A stretch of 64,000 bases of DNA from Allantophomopsis cytisporea. Taxonomy: Eukaryota > Ascomycota > Leotiomycetes > Phacidiales > Phacidiaceae. Position 1 is the stretch's first letter. The number at the start of each line of letters is the position of its first letter. The notes below the pieces were generated by a model. That model had not been told where the DNA came from, made no database searches, and saw only the letters and a list, made by a program, of their open reading frames with translations. A program made the translations under genes and the position numbers. The stretch is from contig CP103028.1 of NCBI GenBank assembly GCA_024752435.1, positions 310,001 to 374,000 on the forward strand, written 5' to 3'. This document shows positions 22,088 through 33,381 of this stretch, piece by piece.

Positions 22088-23386
22088 TTCACGTGTGGCG
22101 GCTTCGAATCGCTGTCTTCTGCTAAGCCCACGGATACGCAGTACAATGCTGACTTTGAGATACGCCGCAGATGAGTAGGTACATTGTCTCCCTTTTACTA
22201 TGTTTTGCGAGATTGTATCATTTATAAAGTCGTGCTCAGTATGTTATCAATTCGTCATGCAGGCCATGTGTAGTCGCAATATCGGTCCTATCATGAGCCT
22301 GATCACAATACCAATCCCCGCAATTTCGCATATAACGACATGACTTAGCCTACACACTATATAGGTATTGAGAGAAGCACTGTGAGGTGTGCACCACCAC
22401 GTGGCTCAGATCCTCAATCGCCATTGATAGATAGAAGGTAACGCGGATAAGTACCTAGTTCTCAGCGTGAATCTGATGTAACTCTCTATTTCTTAAATAG
22501 CTCTCAACTGTAAAATGTCTTTGACAATCAATCGTCAGGGACTATCTACTCAGTCAAGTCCACACAACAAATATACATGCAAGAGTAAAGTCTCTTTGGT
22601 TGAGAATACATCTACTGCACTGTGATTGCTACACCTGATCATGCACCTTCAAGCATTGAAGTGTACATCTTTCAACGAGGGCTACCATTGTCTATTAGAG
22701 CATTATATATATCGTGTTCGTCTTTGGATAAATCATTTCTAAGATGTGTTACTGCACGGGTAATAACAACGTACCTTACCTCAGGTACTGAATCAGTCAG
22801 TAGCGTAAGGCTACATTTCTTTCTCTTAAGAATAATCGTCAGATGACCTTATGACGATGGGAAAAATGAGGTGCTCCCATAATTCACTTTTGAAGGGGTA
22901 TTACATAAGCAGCATATATTTATAGTGACCCTGACCCTGACCCTGACTGTGGGTCACCTGACGGGTATCCATGATGGACGTAAAGAAGAGCTGCACAGCC
23001 TTCTATGTCAGGTAAGATAGCACAGAAGTTAAGGCTATCGCTTCAGAGACTGTATCGACCAAATTGTGGCTACTCTTGATAACCATCCACCAATCACATC
23101 ATAAGATAAAAGAGGTGCCTGTAAATAACGCCTGCCACATGTGCCACCGCGCGACCTATACATGGATAGAAAGAATGAATACTGGGAGAGCATGGCGTTA
23201 TCAGTGCCAAGGATGGAGAACGGTTTCCGACAGTTAAGCGCAGTCGCAGTCAAGCCAAGTTGGTCAACTACATATTCCGCCTCAAAGTTCTTTGGATGGA
23301 TATATATGTCTTCTTAGGTGCCATTGGTCTATTTCTTGGATGGTGTTGAATGTTTAAGGCAGACTGTCCTGTCCAAAATCTTCAAA
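22088..23386. other. intergenic between divergent PLC-like and membrane-protein genes
   Basis: AT-rich; contains the first exon or exons of the PLC-like gene if it extends upstream, and a short GACCCT repeat. I see no separate gene. Confidence 0.4.
22927..22944 (+). repeat. GACCCT x3 microrepeat
   Basis: Three perfect copies of GACCCT followed by a decayed fourth. Telomere-like only superficially (fungal telomeres are CCCTAA/TTAGGG). Confidence 0.8.
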
Positions 23387-25504
23387 ATGGCATGCGTCAG
23401 CCCTGATTGTTCATACATCTTTAATGATACCATCGTACCCCCAGCCTTGCAGGCCAACCCCGACATTTCGGGCATTGGAGTGAGTACTCGAGTATCACCC
23501 TAAGTATCAAGATTGTTAACTCCTGTAGGTCCTTGTTGGCTTTGTAGGCACTGCATACATAACAATTCTAATACTGGTGTTGCGGTACATTATGGGTTCT
23601 CCCAAAGATACTAGCCTTGATGATCATGATCCCATAAATCCTGTCGACCAACTATTATTGGGTTTTATTTGGCGAAAGATTGGAAAACCTTCAGAGCACT
23701 GGGGACCGGCTCTAAGAAATGTGGGTAGTTCCTTCGAACTCGATGAGAGCAGTCGTGGAGTTGAGTCAAAAGCTAATCTTCCCCTCGTGCAAGATTGTCT
23801 TGGCCTTCAGTGATACGCAAATCGTTACAGGACTCTCTATACTCGCTGGTGGCTACTCACAGATCAACTGCGGTCTCTCTATCTTCCATTGGTATATTGT
23901 TGTTTACCTGGCATGGTTCTCTTCCGCGACACATCTCACCACACTGACATTCCTTCGACGGTATGTTCACAACCATCGTGGAATTCGAATCCGAATCTTG
24001 CGACTATTTTTTATGTTGGCCCTTGTCTGCTTCCTAATTGTCGCCCTTGTCCCAACAGGTGGAGCATGTGGGATAAACAACAAACATAGTATGTCATTCA
24101 CAATACACAAAAGATAATCCTAGTAATCTTATGAGAGCAGCATATCCAGGAACAGAATATCCAGGAGCACCAGTCAAATGTTGTTTCAAATTATCTCACA
24201 CAAGCCACTTTATAACGAGTGGCAGCTATTTTCTTCAAATGCTTGCATCTGAACTGGTACTGATCAGTAGCTTCGTCGTGAGAGTAATAAAACTCTTCCG
24301 CGGCAGCTCTAAACTCGCGAAAGAGTATTTAAGACATAAACCAGCCCGAGGTTTCAAAAGCATTATCGCAAAGCTTGAGGAGAGGTATAACAAATCAAAT
24401 GTAATGATAACACGGCGCTACTATCTTACCCTACATTGCGCTGGCATTGCTTTCATTATTGTCGCACGAGCTGCATATGATCTTGCGGAATCGACTCTAT
24501 GGGAGGTTTGTCGATCGGAGGCTGACTTACGGTGTATAAGCTGACACGTACATAGATCTCTTGGCTGGTATTCTCTTTAGCCTGGGGGACAGTGAGATTG
24601 ATTGGAGTGCGGGCTTTGGCAGACCAGGATGACGCAGCAACAATTGATAGTCAAAGACAAGTGGTCTTGCAGGAGAACTTCTGGGGATTTGGGCAATGGA
24701 CGCCCACACTACTGTTGATCATCCCTTTGCTCAGTCTTGCTGAAAACTACTTAGGTATGTGATGCATCTCAGCTTATATATCTGACTTGAGTTGATGGCT
24801 AAATCAGCACAGCGAGCTCGGAGGACCCTTCCAATGCTGCCTCGGATGCTTCAATGCCAGGAGACGAGGTGCCTGCCATGGGAGACCACACAAGTGCCAC
24901 TGCTGTGGGCAACTTAAGCTTCAACGGATCTTTATCACTAGAAGAACCACGCCTCGGTCATCCAAACGACATCGACTCACACAATGAACTCGACATGGGC
25001 ACTGATATTCCAGTGCTACGGAGGACAGGCACTGGACTTATCGACATGGAGCAGCAACTTGACACTGATGTCGAGACTTTTCAGCCACCTGAATTACCAT
25101 CTCCACTACAAAGCATGCAACTTCCGTGGCCAGCGCAGACTTTCCATGATAATAACTTTTATGCAAGTACTTGGTATAAAGATATGCTCATCTGCATGTA
25201 TCTTTTGATCACTGAGCTCGGTATCCAGCTTATCGTGTTCTCCGCAGTGTCTGCATACAATACGTCGCGCAATTTCCTCGAAAGTTTCATGTCCTGGCAA
25301 CTTTACATCTCCATAACACTTCTATTCTTCTATGCTGCGTTGTGTATCAGTATTGAACACCAGCCAAAAAGACTCGATCGCTTTCTCGGATTTCTCCCGC
25401 AATCTGGACATAAAATGGTCTTCTCCATAACGCGTAGGATGATTTTGATAGGGATTCTCATGTGTCTTCCGTCCCTTCGGCATAATCCAGCGCTTGAAGT
25501 ATAA
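23387..25504 (+). CDS. multi-pass plasma-membrane protein, fungal-specific, unknown function
   Basis: Six exons are visible: 23387..23479, 23529..23720, 23794..24088, 24141..24505, 24556..about 24754 and about 24807..25504. The first four introns (49, 73, 52, 50 bp) keep frame; the 23721..23793 intron, with a GCTAATC branch site, removes what otherwise looks like a frameshift. The fifth junction is unresolved: the obvious GTATGT donor gives the wrong phase with the only good acceptor. The chain has a short extracellular Cys-containing N-terminus (MACVSPDCSYIFND), a membrane segment, the cluster LRNIVLAFSDTQIVTGLSIL, several more membrane spans, an amphipathic loop, the LLIIPLLSLAENYL span, a long acidic hydrophilic tail and three final spans. 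The SDTQIVTGLSILxxGY motif is typical of a large uncharacterised Pezizomycotina family. No enzymatic motif. Confidence 0.75.
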
Positions 25505-26019
25505 TTGTTATAAACCCGTTTAATAATAAAACTCTTGAAGTTATAACTGAATTGACTGATTGTTCTGAGAACCCTTTATTTTTCTCAATATCAGTTACTA
25601 TACTTCCACTTTCTCTCTTTATTTGTCAGGTCCAGTTTTTACAGCCATTTTGACAATGATGTCAACTCAACTTAATTATCCGACTTCAAATTGACTTCAC
25701 GAGGTACGTCACTCTGTCCACGATAGACCAGGCAGTAATTCTGAGGCCTGAAGCATTCTATAACAAAGCCAAACCACCCAGGTGAGCTATTATACCTTGG
25801 GCTGGACCTGAGGTAACCTCAGAATTGCTTTTTTTCTTCCGATTCAATCAGGTTTGGCAAAGAACACTTAAGCTAGGGAACTTAATTGGAAAAGACTTCT
25901 TTGGTAGCTCGTGTCTACACAACCGGTATCGAGATCTATGGAGTGCTAAGTAGGGTTCCCATATAACCTCTAGACTTATAATCTTTATTTCTCGTATCGT
26001 CCACGCTACGCTTCAACGC
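25505..26019. other. intergenic, AT-rich
   Basis: Nothing recognisable; 3' flank of the membrane-protein gene and of the minus-strand remnant that follows. Confidence 0.4.
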
Positions 26020-26304
26020 CTAGGCATCAGAATACTGTTTTCCACCCCCAATCCCAACACTGGTGTACGCTTGATAATCGCAACGGACTGTGACTTCGCG
26101 AGCGGTCTTGCTCTCCTTGAACAAGACGGCTGCCCACCAGCTACGGCCATCAAATGTAAAGGGAGCGCCGAACCACGATACTGTCTATCAGATATGTTTT
26201 GTTTTTACCAGCAATAACACGTGTTGCTGTCCATCTGATACCGACTGTTGTTAGGATATCTGCAACATGCAAAGAAACATTGCGAGGGCGTCTAATCCAT
26301 GAAA
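26020..26304 (-). pseudogene. short coding-like remnant or 3' end of a small gene, unknown family
   Basis: Read on the minus strand, 26020..26180 is an open, protein-like frame of about 53 residues (WFGAPFTFDGRSWWAAVLFK...VRCDYQAYTSVGIGGG) ending in TAG. A 61-bp GT-AG intron (26181..26241) would join it to an upstream piece reading ILTTV. No convincing start or further exons can be found upstream, where the frame breaks down. I do not recognise the family. It could be a truncated pseudogene or the last exons of a gene whose 5' part has decayed. Confidence 0.35.
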
Positions 26305-26359
26305 CTAATAAGTATAGAGCCGAGGGACATATAGAGAAGACACTTGTACTAGCTTCTCG

Positions 26360-27027
26360 TTAGTGTGCTGACGATACCTGGCCCCCCTGGGACAACACAT
26401 GTTCCTTTGATTCCGGCGCATAGTGCTGCATTTTGTAAAACTATAGTTCAACAATATCGCCACAATCTGGTAACGGCGAAGACATTGGCTGCACCCAGTC
26501 TGGCTCAACCTTGGGGATTTATGAATCATCGACGTCTATTGCGACTAGCCTCCTAATCACGAGTACCTTATCCAGCTCGAGCACGACTCCCACAAGTCCT
26601 GATACCGAGTCGGCGAGCAGTATACGCTTGATCAGTGCTATTCTTGGATCAATTGGGTCAAGCCTTATAATAACACAAACTGGCAACAGTGCTGCCTCGA
26701 CTGTTATGCATTGGGCGCGTCCCAGTCACTAAGGATATATTGAGCTCTCCAAGTAGAGGTGATATAGCAGGTGTTGTCATCGGGATTCTAACAGGACTAG
26801 TATTGATAGTATCAGCAAGCTGAAGGATTAGAAGACGTGTGAGGGCAAAGCAAGGGACACGACTAAAGATGTCACCAGCTGAAAGCCAAGCTGAAGAACA
26901 GCGTCACAACACATATTTTGGGTCACAGGATGTAGATAATAAGCGGATACATCCAGTTGTCGAGATGAGTGATGGTCAGCAGCTGGAGAGGCACAAGCTA
27001 GATGGATACGATATTTTAGGACGATGA
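26360..27027 (+). pseudogene. decayed Cys-rich, Ser/Thr-rich, single-TM surface protein
   Basis: Pieces of one architecture survive in different frames: a Cys-containing segment near 26365..26435 (DDTWPPWDNTCSF then an in-frame TAG), a Ser/Thr-rich stalk near 26530..26610 (STLSSSSTTPTSPDTES), a membrane span at about 26757..26822 (GDIAGVVIGILTGLVLIVS), an in-frame TGA, then a basic stop-transfer RIRRRVRAKQ and an acidic cytoplasmic tail ending DGYDILGR. This order (Cys-rich ectodomain, Ser/Thr linker, IAGVVIGIL-type span, Arg-rich anchor, tail with E/D-LDG) is common in fungal WSC/SKG6-like surface proteins. Stops and frame changes argue that the gene is dead. Confidence 0.45.
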
Positions 27028-27914
27028 TATAATACGATATGTCTGGTGCCAGCAAGCTATATACTTGGCATGTCTCTCGGGTAGAGGGTCTTTCATTCAT
27101 ATTGCACTGATTTGGTGAAGATCGTTGACATTTACTAAGTGTTCTCGACCGGCGGCAAGGAACGTTGTAAGCAGACTAGTTCATGTCAGGGCGAATCAAT
27201 TATGCTTCGTCCCGACTAGTGATGTAGAAAGTTTCGGCACCTCCAAAGCTTATTATTATTATTATTTGACGTTGTTGTTAGTGTTGACTGGTTCTGCGGC
27301 GGTTAGCGACTCATTGGTCTGGCTGGCGCCGCAAGCAAAACTCACCCCGCATGCACATCTTGGCAGAGATCACGAGAAGATGAAAGACGTTCAGAATCAA
27401 TTCACACAATTTGGAGACAACTTCGGTGAATATGCAATCTTTATTCATCAAGTTTGATGCTCGTCATCGCTGTCAGGTACATCATAACATCATCAAATGC
27501 ATCTCCTTCCTCCACAGAATGGGCAGCTCCGGTCTTGACATACACACAACAACCATCCACTTCACCCCATCCCCCTCAACCTCCAATTCTTCAACAAACA
27601 TTGCCAGGCTATATGCAAATAAGAAAAGCCGACGCACTACAAAGAGAGAGAGAGAAAAAAAAAAGGTAAATGAACATGAAAGAAAGTTTCGAATCATAAC
27701 CACTATCCTCCTTATTTTTAAACCGGTAGACCAGCTCCCTTTCCTTGCGTCTATATATACCCAACTCTAACAAAATCCCATTCCAAACATAAAAAAGTCC
27801 CGGGGTATCAACGTCAACATCGACCAAATCCCTTCCCCAAAATAAAAGCGGGTGTGCCAAAGAGTGGCCAATCGACTCACCCAAGCAAGCCCCTATTCGA
27901 TATTCACAGTTCAA
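27028..27914. other. intergenic, 3' flank of the GH5 gene
   Basis: Contains an (ATT)n run near 27243..27262 and an AG/A-rich tract near 27643..27665. No gene seen. Confidence 0.45.
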
Positions 27915-29534
27915 CTACCACGCCTCTCCCTTAGCACCCAACATGCCCCTCTCAGCCCTCCTCTCACCCACAACTGGGCTGCGCTTCGACAAATCGCCAC
28001 ACTGGCCAGGGTATTTCCTCGCAGTAACAGGGCTTGGAATAACTCCAGCAGAGACACCATTCAAGAAGCCCCACGCACCAGGTCCCTTAGCAGCCCACAT
28101 GAAATAGCCTGAGGTAGATGCCTGGAAAGCATCCATCTGCGCTTCGACGTACTTACGGACTGCCTTGATCATAGGTGCGTTCCAGTACTCAAGATCGATA
28201 TTCTGGCACTGGCAGCCATCAGACGTACAGGTAGAGCCAGCAGTGGTGGTGCCGTCGGTATAAACACAGACATTGCTCATGGGCGACCACTCACCAGCAT
28301 AGACAGGGAAGATATCATTTACAGCGCTGAGTGAAGAAGCCCAGCCGCAGGCCTCGGTGATGTGCTCGGCCTGGTTAAGGGCGTTGTCGGCAGCGTCGTA
28401 CAGCTGGTACATATGGGTATCAATAGCGAATTTCTTGTTTGCATTTGCGGATGCGACGGTGCTTTCCCAGACTTTGGGTCCCTGGAAGGCGTCGTGCATG
28501 ATGATGATGAGGTCCTTGTTTGCGGCGGCAGCACGTACAGCTTTGTATGCTTCAACGGACCATGACTGGGTGGTGGCGAAGTCGTTGTCACCACCAGCAA
28601 GGGGCTCGTTGGTGAGTTCGAGACCGACAACTACGTCCGAGTATGAAGAGGCGCCATACTTTGCTGCCATAGTCTTGAGAACTGAGATGGAGCGGTCAAG
28701 GTTGCCGTATTTTTGCCAATTCACGGCGCCGGCATGACCGGAGTTGTCGTAGCCATTCTGAGAGCCCGGCGATCCATGGCAGTCAACCCATACTTTCATG
28801 CCGTACGTACGTGCCCAACCGATTGCCTTCTCCATGTATACATCTGCTCCGGAGACGTAGGGCGTGTTAGCGTTGTCGTAGGCCCAGAAGCCAATGGGGA
28901 TACGAAGAGCGTTGATGCCGTGAGATGCGAGCTCCTTGACGTCGTCTTCGGTGAAGAAGTACTTCCAGTGATTGGCGAGAGCAGCAGCGGCACCGTCGAT
29001 GCTGTCGAAAGAGTACTGGTCCCAAGCATTGGCGAAGTCATTGACGAAGGTGTCTGGGTTCATCCATTTCTCGAGAATCAACCATCCACCAACATTCACA
29101 CCGTAAAGGAAGTCAGAGCTGGCAGTAGAGGTTGTGGTTGCTTCGGATGCATATGATGCGCTAGTAGCATCTGGAAGACGTCCATACAAGCTCGAGATTG
29201 TTGTAGCGTTAGGAGCGGTAGTAGGTTGAGCTGATCCAGTTGAGTACGGGTAACCAGTACCCGTGGCGTTGAAAGGATATGAGCCATTGAATGTTGAGTT
29301 CCAGGCGCCAGTGTGGTTGAAGACTCCGGTGTTGTTCAGAGCGGACGGGAGTGGAAGGAAACCACTTGAAGCACCTGAAGGTTTGAATGGCTTTCGTGAA
29401 TAAGGAGCTGCAGTCTCGGACTCATCAGCTGTCACAATGACTGTGTCATAAACGACCACAGTGGTAGTTCTCTCCGGTGCAGCAGCGACGACGTTGAAAA
29501 GAGCCAAAGCCGGCAAAGCAAGAGAGAACAACAT
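27915..29534 (-). CDS. exo-1,3-beta-glucanase (glucan 1,3-beta-glucosidase), glycoside hydrolase family 5
   Basis: A single exon of 539 residues from the ATG at 29534, which opens a clean secretion signal (MLFSLALPALALFNVVAAA). The same frame runs 26 codons further upstream, but that would bury the signal. Residues 20-140 form a Ser/Thr/Asn-rich stalk with many NxT/S sites (NNTGVFNHTGAWNSTFNGS). The catalytic barrel starts at FLYGVNVGGWLILEKWM; LTNEP carries the acid/base Glu310 and YAGEWS the nucleophile Glu415; HGSPGSQNG and the C-terminal KGPGAWGFLNG are also typical of the fungal exg1/GH5_9 group. It cleaves glucose from 1,3-beta-glucan ends in the wall. The C-terminus ends in an RR-rich tail without an obvious GPI signal. 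Confidence 0.95.
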   Translation of the reverse strand: MLFSLALPALALFNVVAAAPERTTTVVVYDTVIVTADESETAAPYSRKPFKPSGASSGFLPLPSALNNTGVFNHTGAWNSTFNGSYPFNATGTGYPYSTGSAQPTTAPNATTISSLYGRLPDATSASYASEATTTSTASSDFLYGVNVGGWLILEKWMNPDTFVNDFANAWDQYSFDSIDGAAAALANHWKYFFTEDDVKELASHGINALRIPIGFWAYDNANTPYVSGADVYMEKAIGWARTYGMKVWVDCHGSPGSQNGYDNSGHAGAVNWQKYGNLDRSISVLKTMAAKYGASSYSDVVVGLELTNEPLAGGDNDFATTQSWSVEAYKAVRAAAANKDLIIIMHDAFQGPKVWESTVASANANKKFAIDTHMYQLYDAADNALNQAEHITEACGWASSLSAVNDIFPVYAGEWSPMSNVCVYTDGTTTAGSTCTSDGCQCQNIDLEYWNAPMIKAVRKYVEAQMDAFQASTSGYFMWAAKGPGAWGFLNGVSAGVIPSPVTARKYPGQCGDLSKRSPVVGERRAERGMLGAKGEAW

Positions 29535-30814
29535 GCTGAAAATGAGTTCTCCAGAAAATCGCAGCAAAGTTCCAACTCCAATGCAAGGGCGAAGTATATA
29601 AGCGTCAGACAACGACTATCAGCAAATATGTACTTGAGGCTGATTGATCAAAGGAAAGGCACTGCCTGATTCCTTTTGATATAGGGAGTATATTATCGTG
29701 GCGGGGATTGACAAGGCTGTACGCAGCAGTTTGGCGAGGCTAGCAATATCAACAATTGGTGTTGATGATAAAACCACAACCAGGAATGTGAACCAAGAAT
29801 GTTAGAGCAACAACGAGGCAACTGAGCTGAATAATCTCGAGCAGCTGAGCTATTATTGACTATAGGTCCCGAGCGGTAATTGTGCAATAAAACAGTCTTT
29901 TTTTGTGTTTTTTTGTTTTTTGACGGATGCACAAAGAACTGTAGTGTTGCTGGAGCTGGGGAGAAAAGGATGGTCGAAGTCGTTCAGCCAAGGATATATC
30001 TTTCCTTTTCTTGACAATTACTTTGTCCAAATTTCTTTTGACTGCAAAAACCGGTAAGGTCAAACAAGGGGATTGATATGGGTGGGTCAATGCCTTGCTT
30101 TGACCAGATCCTCTTTATTGCGTTGATCGTGGTGGTTAAGACGCGTGTGTATTGTTGAGCTTGCAGAATCGGTGTGCAGGGGGTGGTGAACTGGTATGCG
30201 GGTTGCTCAAGGTAGGAATGTTGTTCAGTACTGTCTGTAGATCTCGAGTGGATGCACAACTTGAAGTCGATTGAAGAATTGGAAATGAACGAATCGAAAT
30301 CTGAAAGAAGGTGGGAAGCTCAAGGGCTTTTTGTCAATGAAAGTGAAGATGGGCAAGCCGGTAGTGAACGTGAGTGAAAGTCAATGGAAGTGAATGAAAA
30401 TGTGTAGGAGGGTGGTGATTGTGCGGCTTGGGTGTGTGAATGAATGTAGAAGGAGTGAAGCACAAGACAACGACTTGCGTTGTTCCTGGGATGAAGGGAG
30501 CGTGAGGGAGTCACTGGACGTGGGGGGATGATATTGGAGAACTGCGATGCTTGTCTATTATAGAGAGATAAGGTGCACACAGTCTGTCGTCTATTCTCCT
30601 CATCCCTACCTGTTTACCTTACCTAGGTGCTTTGTCCAACGACCTCCTTCATGGAGAGTTGCTTGCCGCCGCTGGGAATGTCTGTCTGTTTGAAACGAAC
30701 CACCAAGCCAAGAATTGTGGTGGTGATATGGTGGTTGAGGCGAAGAATAATGTGGAGGGAAGGGATAGCATAGAGACCATACCTTGCCTACCTCGCCTTT
30801 GACTCGACTACAGT

Positions 30815-30865
30815 TCAGTCAGTCAGTCAGTCAGTCAGTCAGTCAATCAGTCAGTCAATCAATCC
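30815..30865 (+). repeat. (CAGT)n tetranucleotide microsatellite
   Basis: About a dozen near-perfect copies of CAGT/AGTC, decaying to CAAT at the 3' end, roughly 1.3 kb upstream of the GH5 start. Confidence 0.9.
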
Positions 30866-33349
30866 ACTCAGTCATTCTGAATAGTCAGTTGCCCACAAGC
30901 ACAGCTCACGCTCACAAATTGCTCCTCCCAAATCATCCATTTTGCCTGAAATCCACAACGTTCGTCCCGTTTTCGTCTTCGGTCTGTCAGTTGTCTATTG
31001 TTCCGTTGTCCGTTCGCTCCTCTCCATCTCTTAGTTGCCGACGCTGTCCATGTCGGCCCTACAAGTGAAACCAGCGAAAACCACTGGTTGTTCAATTCTT
31101 CGCGCGGCCCAGAAAGTCCCCTGCAGCAAGCAAGTCGCCTACGGGGTGTCAGATGTGCAGGCCATCTACAAGTCGCGGTTCTCCCAGCATGAGTGAGTGG
31201 TGGAATCTCATCGGCAACTACCCATCCTACGGTATTGGTCATCCACCGGGAAGGAAAAGTACAGCACTGTGAGCGCAAAGGCAGTAAGTGGAGTGTGAAG
31301 AGTGCGAGTGAGAGTGAGATGGTGGAAGTGGATGCGGTTGTGGATACTTTACTGCTGTACGGAACACTCTAAGAGCATGCTAATGCTGGGAAGAACAAAA
31401 GGGTTTCGGGGTTCTCAGCCACGGAGGGACTCGAACAGTGCATCTGAGTGGATGGACGTTCCCAGGTTGAGCATCTGAGGGAGTCCGGAACCTTGATTAG
31501 ATTGATCTATGATCTTCATCAAAAAAACTACATCCTCGCCCCTAGCAAAGCCACTTAGAGAGCTCCATCTGATGTTATTCAACAACCTATGTACCTACAT
31601 CTGGCCTTGATGCGGGATAGGTATTCCATCAACGACAGCTTTGAAGATGAGAGCTGGCTGACATTTTACAGGTCTGGTACAAGGAGTATACCCAGATGTG
31701 TACCCCGTATACATAATCACACAGTTACAGACAAGCGTCTTGACTCGCATCAGCTCAACTTGACTCACACCCTCATCTGATCTATCGCGCAGTAAGCCAT
31801 GCCTCAGACAAGAGATGAAGGGTTCATCAGAATCATACATTCCCCAATGAAACTTTGTGGGATTCTGGTATGAACACACACACGCTCAAGCTTTGCGCTT
31901 TCTTTACCATGTTTATGTTTACGGAGCCTCCGATCAGCTAGTCGCTGATTTGTATGTAGTAGTACGCAGTACATAGGAACATGACCTGCCAAACGATTCC
32001 CTTCGCCGATGTCTCTGTCATATTAGGAAGGTCTACGATATTTAAGAGCTGAACACAATAGTACTCATGGTCAACCAAGGTAATTGTCGTGTTCTATTAT
32101 GGTGTTTTCTGCGTGCTGATGACATGCTAGCCAGGGCGGTGACAGTCTCTGAATCACTGTTAGGTGGAGTGTTCAATACAGGTCTACAAATCAGTGACAA
32201 ACAAACAGCCTTCTTTGGATCGGATCTTCGTGGATGTTTACACAGGAATAGGCATCTGTAATATATCCTAAGAAAACACAGCGGCGCAGAATTCTTATGA
32301 ATGTCATTCCGCCTAGGTATTGTCACTATCGAATATGCGTTTTCTCGTGTTGTTTGCACAGTAGATAGATATATTCCGAGTATGCATACTGTACATACCA
32401 CCTTACATACTCAATATGGATAAGTGGTTAATGGTGGCCGCTATCTACCAACAAGGATTCACCACCGTGGATAGTGGGCGGCGGATGGCGGATGGTGGAT
32501 AGCAGATGAACTGGCAGTGTGGATGAAGGAGGAGGCTCCGACTCGTCGGGCCTATTTTGTCTGTACGTTCCACAGGTCCAGGCAACGCAGAACAATCAAC
32601 ATGCACCACCTCAATGCACTCGCAAAGGTATCTGTATGGTCATCAACGAACTTCAAGCTCTCCTAACAATGCCTTTCACATTCCAAACGCAATTTATTTC
32701 AGGAACTGAAGGAATGAGGGTCCTGAAAAGAGTTCCACACAGCACACTGACAATAGCTGCTTGTCACTAGTACTGAGGATGAGGCGAACGAAGGAATGCA
32801 CCAATTTACTTGCACAAAGCAGATTGAGCTTCAAAGTGGGTTTCCATTTCGAAGGATGGCGGGTAATTGGCATTCAATAATCTAGTACCTGGCCAACATC
32901 ACAACACCACAATGCCGGCATTTTTCGTGGATAGCGATTTGCAATTCGCTCATTCATTTGCCTCAGAGCAGTGTTTATTATGCTACAAGCCTCTCAAACT
33001 GGGCACCAAGGCTACTAAGTCCGGGAAGGAGGCAATGGCTAAGGTACGTGTAGGAACTTTGCATCTCGACCTCTAAGTAGGGATTGTGCGATTGGCGTTT
33101 TCCTAGGATGATGGAGTCTGAGGCCCGCAGGATGGGCTTGCGCGGGCCAGGCGGGATCTTGCCTCGCCCTACCTTCTCCTTGGTACCATGTGTAGCTTCG
33201 TTTGGAGTATCTTGTTCGGGCACAACGACCAAACAACCTTCTTCGACGGCTTCGATGGCCAGATTTGATACACAATAATGTCACTGGTGCGCAAGCTGTA
33301 CTGCGTACGTACTTTGTTCCGTATACATGATCTCCAATTTCCTTCCTTT

Positions 33350-33381
33350 TCTTCATTTCATTTCATTTCATTTCATTTCAC
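33350..33381 (+). repeat. (TTTCA)n pentanucleotide microsatellite
   Basis: About six tandem copies of TTTCA. Confidence 0.9.

Noticed and set aside
22927..22944. Interstitial telomere repeat
   Set aside because: The unit is GACCCT, not CCCTAA, and only three copies exist.
23700..23815. Apparent frameshift in the membrane-protein gene
   Set aside because: A 73-bp GT-AG intron with a GCTAATC branch site joins LRN to IVLAFSDTQ in frame, so no lesion is needed; a 25-bp intron alternative is too short.
30815..30865. Could the CAGT repeats be a CRISPR-like array?
   Set aside because: It is a simple tetranucleotide microsatellite with no spacers.
31400..31470. tRNA-like T-loop (GTTCGAGTC on the minus strand)
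   Set aside because: The flanking bases do not form the T-stem, and no D-arm or acceptor stem can be drawn.
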